Shown one piece after another: positions 1 to 6,627 of a DNA stretch of 10,476 bases. Positions within the stretch are counted from its first letter, which is position 1, and every line of letters starts with the position of its first letter. Under the pieces are notes generated by a model that ran no database searches, was not told the origin of the DNA, and saw only the letters and a list, made by a program, of their open reading frames with translations. The stretch is from CAIYPH01 sp043744375 (GTDB lineage Bacteria; Pseudomonadota; Alphaproteobacteria; Acetobacterales; Acetobacteraceae), in NCBI GenBank assembly GCA_043744375.1, contig JAYTUU010000024.1, positions 1 through 10,476 of the forward strand, written 5' to 3'. Both the position numbers and the translations under genes were made by a program.

Positions 1-69
1 CGGCGGGCCGTGCGGGCGCCCCATCGGCTCCTGCAGGGAATCATCGCTGCGCCTGACCGGGGGGGGCAT
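1..69 (-). CDS. 5' end of an unidentified gene running off the left edge
   Basis: An ATG at 69 on the minus strand opens a frame that stays open for 23 codons to the window edge, beginning MPPPVRRSDDSLQEPMGRP. It is chosen because a strong Shine-Dalgarno sequence, GAGGAG at 81-76, sits 6 bases upstream of the ATG. No overlapping plus-strand reading frame has comparable support. The visible residues are rich in Pro and Arg and are too few to assign a family; no signal peptide or motif can be seen. The gene diverges from the small membrane protein at 357 and may share its AT-rich upstream region. It could still be a chance opening, since the visible part is so short. Confidence 0.45.
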   Translation of the reverse strand, partial: MPPPVRRSDDSLQEPMGRPHGPP

Positions 70-356
70 TCCTGTCTCCTCGTCGCCAGTCCGAAATTGG
101 ACCTGCGACGGCAGCAGGGTGGCGCCACTGGTGTTCAGGGGATGTTAACGAATAACGCCGAGATCGCCACGATCAGAGGCTTTCGACTCCGTCGAATCAT
201 GCTGATTTGTAACTAAAAAAGGAAAAAAGATAAAAATATCGGCAATAACAACTTATAACGATAGAAAATAATAAAACATTAACATTTCAGATATAATTTG
301 AGATCAGAAGCGTAATTTCATACGTGTCCAACACGCAAGCACCAAAAGGTCACCCC
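70..356. other. Divergent intergenic region with an AT-rich island
   Basis: This 287-bp stretch separates the divergent starts at 69 and 357. Bases 211-310 contain only 22 G or C in 100, while the flanking genes are strongly GC-rich, so the change in composition is abrupt. The island carries A-tracts near 214-235 and a TATAAT at 292-297. The part from 70 to 210 has ordinary composition. A plus-strand frame from 10 to 216 is open, but it has no recognisable protein and no convincing ribosome binding site, so I treat this stretch as non-coding. It most likely holds promoters for one or both flanking genes. Confidence 0.55.
292..297 (+). promoter_or_regulatory. Candidate -10 element TATAAT
   Basis: A perfect TATAAT lies 60 bases upstream of the ATG at 357, at the end of the AT-rich island. 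It would give a leader of roughly 50 bases. No good TTGACA-like -35 element is visible 16-18 bases upstream, so this may be an extended or weak promoter, or chance in AT-rich DNA. Confidence 0.3.
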
Positions 357-527
357 ATGGCAAAGCCCGGATACGCCAAACGCCTCCATGTCGATCGCCG
401 CGCCAACATGTTCCTGGATTTCATCGCCACCGCCGCCCTCGTCGGTGGCGTCGTCGCCGTCATTCTCGCGGCCTTCAGCAGCCAACTCAGGCCGCTCTAC
501 GAACGCCTGGTCGCCGCCGTCTCCTGA
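357..527 (+). CDS. Small single-helix membrane protein, weakly Flp-pilin-like
   Basis: This encodes 56 residues. A short basic N-terminus (KRLHVDRR, about residues 8-15) precedes one hydrophobic helix at about residues 18-40 and a short amphipathic tail. The ATG at 357 is chosen over the upstream GTG at 324 because AAAAGG lies 7-8 bases before it. The layout of charged leader, long hydrophobic helix and short tail, and the length, resemble Flp/Fap-type pilins of tight-adherence systems. However, the usual processing motif (G followed by xxxxEY) is not present; the nearest equivalent is a DF pair at 21-22. No tad genes lie nearby. Third positions are C-rich like the neighbours, supporting a real gene. 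It ends 2 bases before the stop of the converging M20 peptidase gene. A generic small membrane protein is the safe reading. Confidence 0.55.
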   Translation: MAKPGYAKRLHVDRRANMFLDFIATAALVGGVVAVILAAFSSQLRPLYERLVAAVS

Positions 528-529
528 CC

Positions 530-1909
530 CTATTGCGGCAACCCCGCCAGTTCCGGCAGCAGCCGCGCCCAGGCCACCAACCCGTCATCGAAGCTCGACA
601 ACCGGAAGAACTCGTTGGGCGCGTGGATGCGCTCATCCGCGATCGCATAGGACAGCATCACCGTCTCCAGCCCCAGCCGCTCCTTCGCCATCGCCGAGAT
701 CGGCAGCGTGCCGCCGACCCCCACCCGCAGCGGCTTCTGCCCATGCACGGACGCGATCACCCGCTCTACCGCCAGCAGGAACCGATCATCCTCCGGCACC
801 GCATAGGCCGGCGTGCCCTTGCGCTCATGATCGACCGTCAACTCCGCCCACGCCGGCAGATGCGCCCGCAAATGCGCGTCCACCGCCGCCGAAACCTTCT
901 CCGGATTCTGCCCCGGCCCAAGCCGGCAGGTGATCTTGGCATGCGCCGCGGCCGGAATAACGGTCTTGCCGCCCGGCCCCTGATAGCCGCCCCATAGCCC
1001 GTTCACCTCCAGCGTGGGCCGCAGCCACAGGCTCTCCAACAGCCGCGCCCCCGGCTCGATCGCCCCCGGCTTCGCCCCGATCTCGGTGAAAAACGCCGCC
1101 TCGTCGAAGCCCAGCGCCTCCATGCTCGCATAATCCGCGTTGGACGGCCGTTGCAACCCGTCGAAGAACCCGGCGACGGCAATCCGATTCTGCGCGTCAT
1201 GCAGCGTCGCCAGCAGCCGCGCCAGCACCATCGCCGCATTCCCCACCGGCCCGCCATAGCGCCCCGAATGCAGATCGGTCCCCGCCGTCCGCACCGTCAA
1301 TTCCAGCGCCGTGATGCCACGACTATTCGTGTTGATCGTCGGCGTCCCCGGCCGCCACCGCCCGCCATCGGCGGACACCAGCACGTCCGCCGCCAGCAGA
1401 TCGCGATGCGCCTCCATGATCGCCGGCAACGACCGGCTGCCCACCTCCTCCTCGCCCTCCAGCAACAGCTTCACGTTGATCGGCAACCCGCCGGTCACCG
1501 CCAGCCAGGCCTCGATCGCCGACACCGCAATCCACAACGGCGACTTGTCGTCGGACGCCCCGCGCGCATGAATACGCCCATCGCGGATCGTCGGCGTGAA
1601 CGGCGGCGTCTCCCACAACTCCAACGGATCGGGCGGCTGCACGTCATAATGCCCATAAACCAGGATCGTCGGCTTCCCCGGCGCTCCCAGCCACGAGGCA
1701 TAGACACTGTCATGCCCACCGGCACTGAGGCGCTGCACGTTCCCCATGCCGATCCGCGTCAGCCGCGCCTCCAGCAGCGCCGCCGCCTCCGCCATCCCCG
1801 CCGCATAGGCGGGGTCGGTGGACACGCTCGGCTTCGAGATGAACCCGAGCAACTCCTCCAGCAGCCGGCCGCGATGATCGCGCAGCCAGGTCTCGACCGC
1901 CGCACTCAT
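530..1909 (-). CDS. M20 family metallopeptidase (dipeptidase/carnosinase-like)
   Basis: This predicts a 459-residue cytosolic di-zinc peptidase or amidohydrolase of the M20 family, close in layout to carnosine dipeptidase CNDP2 and related bacterial dipeptidases. Metal and catalytic residues are visible: H87 and D89 in YGHYDVQ, the D120-D121 pair in GASDDKSP, general base E154 with ligand E155 in EGEEEVGS, D181 in SADGG and H429 in ERIHAPNEF. The inserted dimerisation or lid domain spans about residues 195-370 and includes H214 in DLHSGRYGG. The length is normal. The ATG at 1909 overlaps the upstream dehydrogenase stop by 4 bp (ATGA), and the peptidase family begins here; a longer open frame to 2068 merely overlaps the dehydrogenase. 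It is the last gene of the creatininase operon, so it probably trims an amide- or peptide-type intermediate. The substrate is unknown. Confidence 0.93.
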   Translation of the reverse strand: MSAAVETWLRDHRGRLLEELLGFISKPSVSTDPAYAAGMAEAAALLEARLTRIGMGNVQRLSAGGHDSVYASWLGAPGKPTILVYGHYDVQPPDPLELWETPPFTPTIRDGRIHARGASDDKSPLWIAVSAIEAWLAVTGGLPINVKLLLEGEEEVGSRSLPAIMEAHRDLLAADVLVSADGGRWRPGTPTINTNSRGITALELTVRTAGTDLHSGRYGGPVGNAAMVLARLLATLHDAQNRIAVAGFFDGLQRPSNADYASMEALGFDEAAFFTEIGAKPGAIEPGARLLESLWLRPTLEVNGLWGGYQGPGGKTVIPAAAHAKITCRLGPGQNPEKVSAAVDAHLRAHLPAWAELTVDHERKGTPAYAVPEDDRFLLAVERVIASVHGQKPLRVGVGGTLPISAMAKERLGLETVMLSYAIADERIHAPNEFFRLSSFDDGLVAWARLLPELAGLPQ

Positions 1910-2664
1910 CGCCCGCCATCCACCTGGATGATCTGCCCACTGACGAAACTCGCGAGATCGGAGGCAAAGAACACCACCCCATTGGCAATGTCCTGCGCCG
2001 TGCCCAGCCGCTTCAGCGCAATCCGATCGATCAGCGCCCCCTGCCCAGCCGCGCCATAGCTGTCCCACTGCACCTCGGTCGAAGGATTGCTGCGGATGAA
2101 CCCCGGCGCCACCGAGTTCACCGTAATCCCGAACGCGCCCAACTCATGCGCCAACTGCCGCGTCAGCCCGATCACCGCATGCTTAGCGCTGCAATACGCC
2201 TGGATACCCGTCAACGACGCCTGCAACCCCGCGCCCGACGAGATATTGACGATCCGCCCCTGCCCATGCCGCTTCATCCCCGGCACCACCGCGCGCGACA
2301 TCGCCATCGCCGCGCCGACATTGATGGCAAAGATGCGGTCCCAGTCCTCATCCGGCACCTCCTCCAGCGGCCGCATGCTCTGCCCCGCCACCCCCCCCGC
2401 ATTGTTGACAAGAATATCCACCGCCCGCCCGGACGACCGCGCCTCGATATCCTTCACCCACGCCGTCGCCGCCTTGCGGTCCGCCAGGTCGAGCACGTGC
2501 GTATAGATATTGCCGTGGCTCGCCGTCTCCTTGAGGTTCGCCTCCGACAGGTCGCACACATGCACCACCGCACCGAGCCCCGAAAACGTCTGCGCAATGC
2601 ACCGCCCTAGCCCATGGCCGGCGCCGGTGACCACAACAATCTTGCCGTCAAAACGAATATTCAT
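1906..2664 (-). CDS. SDR family NAD(P)-dependent oxidoreductase (FabG-like)
   Basis: This is a classical short-chain dehydrogenase/reductase of 252 residues, the usual family length. The cofactor motif TGAGHGLG is at 13-20, an acidic D38 at the end of the second strand suggests NAD preference over NADP, NNAG is at 87-90, N114 is in the active-site helix, the catalytic serine is in NISSGAG (about 142-143), and Y157 and K161 form the YxxxK motif. VAPGF at 185-189 and the C-terminal VDGG are typical of the group. An AAGGA site 8 bases before the ATG overlaps the stop of the upstream reductase gene. The 3' end overlaps the peptidase start by 4 bp, so translation is probably coupled. It oxidises or reduces a hydroxyl/keto group of an unknown operon substrate. 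A role as a sugar-acid dehydrogenase is possible but unsupported. Confidence 0.93.
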   Translation of the reverse strand: MNIRFDGKIVVVTGAGHGLGRCIAQTFSGLGAVVHVCDLSEANLKETASHGNIYTHVLDLADRKAATAWVKDIEARSSGRAVDILVNNAGGVAGQSMRPLEEVPDEDWDRIFAINVGAAMAMSRAVVPGMKRHGQGRIVNISSGAGLQASLTGIQAYCSAKHAVIGLTRQLAHELGAFGITVNSVAPGFIRSNPSTEVQWDSYGAAGQGALIDRIALKRLGTAQDIANGVVFFASDLASFVSGQIIQVDGGR

Positions 2665-2676
2665 GGCCGTAATCCT

Positions 2677-3687
2677 TCAGACTGGAATGAGTTCAAGCAG
2701 GTTCTTGTCGGTCATCGGCCGCGTGCCGCGCTCGACCTCATGGATCATGTCCACCAGCTTGCGCACCGTCGGACACGCCAACCCATGCTTCGCCCCGATC
2801 TCGGCGATCGGCAGTATCTGCACATCGATCTCGGTCCGCCGCTTGCGCACGGCCAGGTCGCGCCACACGCCCGAATGCGTCTTCGCGTTCGGCCGGTTGA
2901 ACGCCACCATCGCCTCCACGCAGGCCCGCGCCCCCTCCATCGGCGCGTTCGGCATGAACGCGCGCGGATCGAACCCGTTGAACCCCTTCGGATCAATCCC
3001 CTCGGCCAGCGCCACTTCCACCGCCTCGCGCCCCAGCGCCCGCCACACCGGCAACAACTCCGGCCGCGCCAGGCAATCGGCAATGCCGAGATCGCCCAGC
3101 GCCTGCGCGAACAGCATCGCGCCATAGCCGAGCTTGCCCCACAGATAGCCCCAGATTTCCGTCGTCGTCACCGCGCCCGGCTCGAAATCCAGCATCACAC
3201 GATGCAGTTCCTCCAGCCGCGGCGTGATCCGCCCGTTCAGCTCACCGAGCACCACCGCCCCGCGCCCGCCGAACATCACCTCGCCCGGCCCCATCCAGTC
3301 CGCGCTGAAGTTCACGAACGCGCCAACCGTCCGGTCCCGCCCGATGATGCGGGAGATCACGTTCTCGCACAGCCCATTCTGCGCCGACAAAACATAGCCG
3401 TCCTGGCTCAGATGCGGCGTCAAGGCCCGCGTCGCCTCCGCCGTGTGATGCGCCTTCACCGCCAGGAAAATGCGGCTCCACGTCCCCGTCAGCTCCGCCG
3501 GGATAAACGACGGCACCTGCACCGAGAACTCCTCGATCGGCCCGGTAATCCGCAACCCCGTAGTGCGGCACTCCGCCACATGCTCCGGCACCACGTCAAC
3601 AAACGTCACATCATGCCCGGCCCGCTTCAGATACGCCCCGATCGTCCCGCCGATCGCCCCTGCGCCCCAGATCAGAATTGGATCCAT
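2677..3687 (-). CDS. Ketopantoate reductase family (ApbA/PanE-like) oxidoreductase
   Basis: This encodes 336 residues from the ATG at 3687. The N-terminal Rossmann fold has GAGAIGG at 8-14. LAVKAHHT gives the conserved lysine K78, QNG is at 103-105, K185 in WGKL matches the catalytic lysine of PanE, and TEID at 285-288 matches the conserved C-terminal glutamate motif. The protein is longer than E. coli PanE (about 300 residues), and in a catabolic operon it is more likely a 2-keto or 2-hydroxy acid dehydrogenase of this family than a pantothenate enzyme. The ATG gives a TGATG 1-bp overlap with the upstream creatininase gene; a GTG three bases earlier would give a 4-bp overlap and cannot be excluded. 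GGAG lies 8 bases before the ATG. The downstream dehydrogenase starts 12 bases after its stop. Confidence 0.9.
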   Translation of the reverse strand: MDPILIWGAGAIGGTIGAYLKRAGHDVTFVDVVPEHVAECRTTGLRITGPIEEFSVQVPSFIPAELTGTWSRIFLAVKAHHTAEATRALTPHLSQDGYVLSAQNGLCENVISRIIGRDRTVGAFVNFSADWMGPGEVMFGGRGAVVLGELNGRITPRLEELHRVMLDFEPGAVTTTEIWGYLWGKLGYGAMLFAQALGDLGIADCLARPELLPVWRALGREAVEVALAEGIDPKGFNGFDPRAFMPNAPMEGARACVEAMVAFNRPNAKTHSGVWRDLAVRKRRTEIDVQILPIAEIGAKHGLACPTVRKLVDMIHEVERGTRPMTDKNLLELIPV

Positions 3688-4379
3688 CACCAGTTCTCCA
3701 ACTGCGCGCGGGTCTCAACGACCCCCGCATTCCAGATCGCCAGCATCTCCGCATCCGGCCGCTGCGACCGTCCGCCGAAATTGCCGTCATCGAGCATGTT
3801 GCGCGCCTCGAACGGCGCCAAGGTCTTCAACCGCTCAGTATCGACCATTTCCTTCACATCATCCGCCGGCGTGCTCGGCAAACGCGTCCACGGAAAATTC
3901 TCCAGCCACGAGCCATGGCTCGCCACCGGATCGGTCGCCTTCACCAGCGCCATCGTCTGCGGCGCCCGCCACCAGTCATGAAACCGCACCCGGCAATCCG
4001 GATTATCCATCAGCCATTCCTGCGCCAACGCCGCCGCCGGCTGGTTGCCGCCATGCCCATTGACGATGACGATCCGCCGAAACCCCGAGCGCTTCAGGCT
4101 ATCCAGCACATCCCCAACAATCGCGCACAGCGTCGCCACCCGCAGCGTGATGCTGCCTGGAAATGCCTGGAAATACGGCGCCAGCCCGTATGGAATCGCC
4201 GGAAACACCGGAATCCCTAACGGCTCCGCCGCCTCAATGGCCACCCGCTCCGCCAGAATGGCGTCCGTCATCAAAGACAGCCCCGCATGCTGCTCCGTGC
4301 TGCCGATCGGCAGAATGCACCGATCGTCATGGCGCACCCAATCCTCGATCATCCGCCAGTCCATGTCGGCAACGCGCAT
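3687..4379 (-). CDS. Creatininase family hydrolase
   Basis: This predicts a 230-residue metal-dependent amidohydrolase of the creatininase family, which includes creatinine amidohydrolase, MftE, FAPy deformylase and 3-dehydro-scyllo-inosose hydrolase. Visible motifs are LPIGSTEQH at 23-31 with ligands E29 and H31, D39 as the next ligand, and VNGHGGN at 106-112 with H109. The usual EQHGPHLP stretch is replaced here by EQHAGLSL and is one residue shorter. The second metal glutamate of true creatininase (E122 there) is glycine here, as in most non-creatininase members. The segment FHDWWRAP at 133-140 and HGSWLENFPW at 155-164 probably line the substrate pocket. The ATG at 4379 is chosen because AGGGGG lies 6 bases upstream; a frame open to 4421 adds a leader without support. 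It is the first gene of the four-gene operon. True creatininase activity is unlikely. Confidence 0.88.
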   Translation of the reverse strand: MRVADMDWRMIEDWVRHDDRCILPIGSTEQHAGLSLMTDAILAERVAIEAAEPLGIPVFPAIPYGLAPYFQAFPGSITLRVATLCAIVGDVLDSLKRSGFRRIVIVNGHGGNQPAAALAQEWLMDNPDCRVRFHDWWRAPQTMALVKATDPVASHGSWLENFPWTRLPSTPADDVKEMVDTERLKTLAPFEARNMLDDGNFGGRSQRPDAEMLAIWNAGVVETRAQLENW

Positions 4380-4454
4380 TTCAGGCCCCCTGGGCAATGT
4401 CTCAGGACACAACGCTGCCACACTGGGCCGTCAGGTCAACCGTCTCGGCCATTT

Positions 4455-4530
4455 AAGCCAGGGCAATCAAGGCTCCGCCGGCAAGCGCGCGCCTGACGCG
4501 GGCTTGCCGGCGGAGCCTTGATTGCGGCTT
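4455..4530. terminator. Very strong hairpin, likely terminator or palindromic repeat
   Basis: Bases 4463-4486 and 4502-4525 are perfect 24-bp inverted complements around a 15-base loop. After a 3-base bulge (4460-4462) the stem continues for 5 bp, with AAGCC at 4455-4459 pairing GGCTT at 4526-4530. A second, competing inverted repeat pairs 4459-4468 with 4543-4552 (CAGGGCAATC/GATTGCCCTG). The hairpin sits 22 bases beyond the stop of the small membrane gene and upstream of the creatininase operon, as expected for a terminator insulating the two. No T-tract follows on either strand, so it may instead be a mobile palindromic element or mRNA 3' stabiliser. Confidence 0.7.
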
Positions 4531-4552
4531 GAGCCGTCCCCCGATTGCCCTG

Positions 4553-4780
4553 CTATTTCAGCTTGGGGACCAGTGCATCGCAATTGCTACGCCCTGCCAT
4601 CAGGCAGTTCTCAATCGCCGATTTCGCCTGCAACTGCTTGGTCAGCCAAACGCACACCACCAGCACGACCAAAGTTACCGCCAAACCCGCGAGACTCATG
4701 GTCTGCCGCTCCGCATCCTCGCGCTGAAGTGCTTCTTCGCGATCGGGATTGCTGAACACGAGACGGTAGATTTTCGCCAT
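4553..4780 (-). CDS. Small single-pass membrane protein with a C-terminal Cys pair
   Basis: This encodes 75 residues. The N-terminal 26 residues are charged and hydrophilic (NPDREEALQREDAERQ at 11-26), one transmembrane helix spans about 29-46, and the C-terminal tail carries two cysteines in CLMAGRSNC at 59-67. The spacing of these cysteines suggests a disulfide in an extracytoplasmic tail. Translation support is strong: GGAGG lies 7 bases before the ATG within a purine-rich leader. No signal peptide is evident; the topology is probably N-in, C-out. I do not recognise the family. It is transcribed alone, divergently from the lactate-type permease, and is followed by the large hairpin. Its function is unknown; similar small proteins are typically conserved hypotheticals. 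Confidence 0.72.
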   Translation of the reverse strand: MAKIYRLVFSNPDREEALQREDAERQTMSLAGLAVTLVVLVVCVWLTKQLQAKSAIENCLMAGRSNCDALVPKLK

Positions 4781-4936
4781 CGTCCCGCCTCCCTCGTTCG
4801 CCCGTCACCGGACACCGGCGTAATAGTCTAACGCCACTCCTGGCCTCCGAGGCAAGCGCCAACTGCATGCCCGCCGCGCTGAAATAGGGCGGATAACGCG
4901 GTCGTGACGCACCGCGTGGGCAGGCATGGTGCGGAC
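4781..4936. promoter_or_regulatory. Divergent promoter region of the small membrane gene and permease
   Basis: This 156-bp region lies between divergent starts and should carry both promoters. A weak minus-strand candidate is TTGCCT at 4855-4850 with TTAGAC at 4831-4826 (18-bp spacing). A short palindrome, GCCTCCGAGGC at 4843-4853, overlaps the putative -35 and could be an operator. No convincing plus-strand promoter could be picked by eye. Confidence 0.35.
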
Positions 4937-6361
4937 ATGACGCTCCTGTTGCAGGCCCTCCCGCTCCTCGCCCTCGTCGTCCTGCTCGGCACCGGCCGCG
5001 CCGGCGCCGTGCTCGCCTGCGCCGTCGCCCTCGCCTTGACCCTCCCCGCCGCCCTCCTCGCCATGCCCCCCGACGCCACGACCCTGCTCTGGCTCGCCGC
5101 CTTCACCCGCCAAGCCACCACCGAAGGCCTCTGGCTCGCCGCCATCCCCGTCGGCATCATCTGCGGCGGCCTGGTCTTCCACGACGCCACCACCCGGCCC
5201 GGGCAGGAGGTCGCAGCCCCCGGCACCAACACGGCGGATACCCTGTTCACCGGCGCCTTCCTCCTCGGCGGCTTCACCGAAACCGTCACCGGCTTCGGCG
5301 TCGGCGCCGTCTTCGCCCTGGCCGCCTTCCGCCGCGTCGGCATCACCGGCGCCCCCGCCGCCGCCATCGCCCTGTTCTCGCAACTCCTGATCCCCTGGGG
5401 CGGCCTCGGCCCCGGCACCGCCATCGGCGCCGCCCTCTCCGGCATTCCCGCCCAGGATCTCGCCAGCCGCAACGCGATCATCCTCGCCATCGAACTGCCG
5501 CTGCTGCTCCCCCTCTTCTGGCACCTCTGCACCATCGCCGGCCACCGCGTCCCCGCCGCGCAAAAACGCGCCCAACTCCTCTGGCTCCTCGCCGAAGGCG
5601 CCCTCCTCGTCAGCGCCCACCACCTGGTTGCCTGGGAAGTCTGCGGCCTGCTCGCCACCGGCATCGTCCTGGCGGTGAAACTCCTGCACGCCGCCCCACC
5701 CCGCGACCGCGCAAGCCGCCGCGCGCTCCTCGCCACCGCCTTCCCCTATCTGCTCCTCGCCACCACCCTCCTCGCCAGCCGCCTCTGGCGCGACGCCCCC
5801 GCCATCGCCCCGCTCGACGGCATGCCCGCGCTGCCGCTCAACCACGCCGTCGTCGTCCTCTGGCTCGTCGCCCTCGCACTCGCCATCCGCAAAGGCCACC
5901 CGATCGCCGTCATCGCCGGCGCCCTCCGACGCGGCCGCCGCCCCGCCGCCGCTTTGCTGATGTTCGTGCTGTTCTCCCGCATGCTCGCCAATGCCGGCGT
6001 GCCCACCGCCCTCGCCGGTGCCCTCGCCAGCGTCTTCGGCACCGCCGCCCCCTTCGCCGCCCCGCTCCTCGCCGGCATCGCCGGCTTCTTCGCCGGCAGC
6101 AACGTCGGCTCCAACTCCGCCATGATGCCCCTGCAAGCCGAACTCGGCCGCGTCGCCGGACTCCCCGCCGTCACCCTGCCAGCCATCCAGAACGGCACCC
6201 TCTTCCTGCTGCTCTCCCCGCAAGTCTGCGCCATCTCCTCCGGCCTCGCCGGCGGCGACGCCACCCCCCGCCGCATCTGGCAACTCGCCTGGCCGATCTT
6301 CGCCATAGGCCTCACCGTCGGACTGGCGGCCGTAGCACTCGCAGCCATCACCTGGGGATGA
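4937..6361 (+). CDS. L-lactate/glycolate permease family (LctP/GlcA-like), short form
   Basis: This encodes 474 residues with about twelve or more hydrophobic segments over the full length, typical of the LctP (lactate permease) family that imports L-lactate, D-lactate or glycolate with protons. Signature regions are GGFTETVTGFGVGAV at 111-125 and FFAGSNVGSNSAMMPLQ at 384-400, with a third conserved segment IQNGTLFLLLSPQ at 417-429. It is clearly shorter than E. coli LldP (about 550 residues), and short loops replace the usual hydrophilic ones. The ATG at 4937 is chosen because translation from it begins directly in a membrane segment; a GTG at 4904 would add 11 polar residues. No strong ribosome binding site precedes either. 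It converges on an FMN 2-hydroxy-acid oxidase gene, which supports a hydroxy-acid substrate. Confidence 0.86.
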   Translation: MTLLLQALPLLALVVLLGTGRAGAVLACAVALALTLPAALLAMPPDATTLLWLAAFTRQATTEGLWLAAIPVGIICGGLVFHDATTRPGQEVAAPGTNTADTLFTGAFLLGGFTETVTGFGVGAVFALAAFRRVGITGAPAAAIALFSQLLIPWGGLGPGTAIGAALSGIPAQDLASRNAIILAIELPLLLPLFWHLCTIAGHRVPAAQKRAQLLWLLAEGALLVSAHHLVAWEVCGLLATGIVLAVKLLHAAPPRDRASRRALLATAFPYLLLATTLLASRLWRDAPAIAPLDGMPALPLNHAVVVLWLVALALAIRKGHPIAVIAGALRRGRRPAAALLMFVLFSRMLANAGVPTALAGALASVFGTAAPFAAPLLAGIAGFFAGSNVGSNSAMMPLQAELGRVAGLPAVTLPAIQNGTLFLLLSPQVCAISSGLAGGDATPRRIWQLAWPIFAIGLTVGLAAVALAAITWG

Positions 6362-6374
6362 CACTCTCGCCCGC

Positions 6375-6467
6375 ATGAGCCAGGCCCTCACCCACCTCCG
6401 CACCGTCGGCCCCCGCATGCAAGCCCTGATCCGCGCCGTCGATCAGGCCAAAGCCGCGAAAGCGTAG
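6375..6467 (+). CDS. 30-codon coding-like micro-ORF behind the permease
   Basis: An ATG 13 bases after the permease stop opens 30 codons, beginning MSQALTHLRTVGPRMQALIR and ending in an Ala/Lys-rich tail at a TAG. Nearly every codon ends in C or G (26 of 30), as in the real genes around it, and the product could form an amphipathic basic helix. There is no clear ribosome binding site, so it would depend on re-initiation after the permease. It could equally be a remnant of a larger gene, since a repeat element begins 12 bases after its stop. I recognise no family. Confidence 0.33.
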   Translation: MSQALTHLRTVGPRMQALIRAVDQAKAAKA

Positions 6468-6478
6468 ACAGCAAAGCC

Positions 6479-6530
6479 AAGCGCGCCTCCGGCGGCAAAG
6501 GGCCGGCGGCCCTTTGATCCCATGACTGCT
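6479..6530. repeat. Intergenic repeat element with hairpin, copy A
   Basis: This element starts with AGCGCGCCTCCGGCGGC at 6480-6496, followed by a 9-bp perfect hairpin: 6496-6504 pairs with 6508-6516 around a GGC loop. It ends in TTTGATCCC and a GACTG-CTTGCG tail. The same layout recurs near 10352-10435, where the 17-base unit occurs twice. It lies between convergent genes (permease and oxidase) and may act as a bidirectional terminator, although no T-tract follows. Confidence 0.75.
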
Positions 6531-6550
6531 TGCGGAAGGCGGTGCTCAAC

Positions 6551-6580
6551 CGTCATTGCGAGCCCTTGCGAAGCAATCCA
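6551..6580. repeat. REP-like palindrome (GTCATTGCGAG...GAAGCAATCC)
   Basis: The sequence GTCATTGCGAG followed closely by GCGAAGCAATCCAG forms an imperfect palindrome, with ATTGC at 6555-6559 pairing GCAAT at 6573-6577. I recognise this as a type of short extragenic palindromic repeat that is dispersed in many bacterial genomes. It lies in the 160-bp gap between convergent genes. Only one copy is seen here. Confidence 0.6.
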
Positions 6581-6627
6581 GAGCCGCCCGAACGGTCTCA
6601 TGGCGATCGCAGCCGCGCTGACGCTTC

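Noticed and set aside
10..216. 68-codon plus-strand frame at the left edge
   Set aside because: No family resemblance and no convincing ribosome binding site; the minus strand has a better-supported start at 69.
1910..2068. N-terminal extension of the M20 peptidase to 2068
   Set aside because: It overlaps the dehydrogenase coding sequence; homology starts at the ATG at 1909, which forms a 4-bp overlap.
4805..6418. 537-codon minus-strand open frame rich in Gly, Glu and Asp, antisense to the permease
   Set aside because: It mirrors the C-rich third positions of the permease gene, has low-complexity composition and no recognisable domain. The permease frame has clear family signatures.
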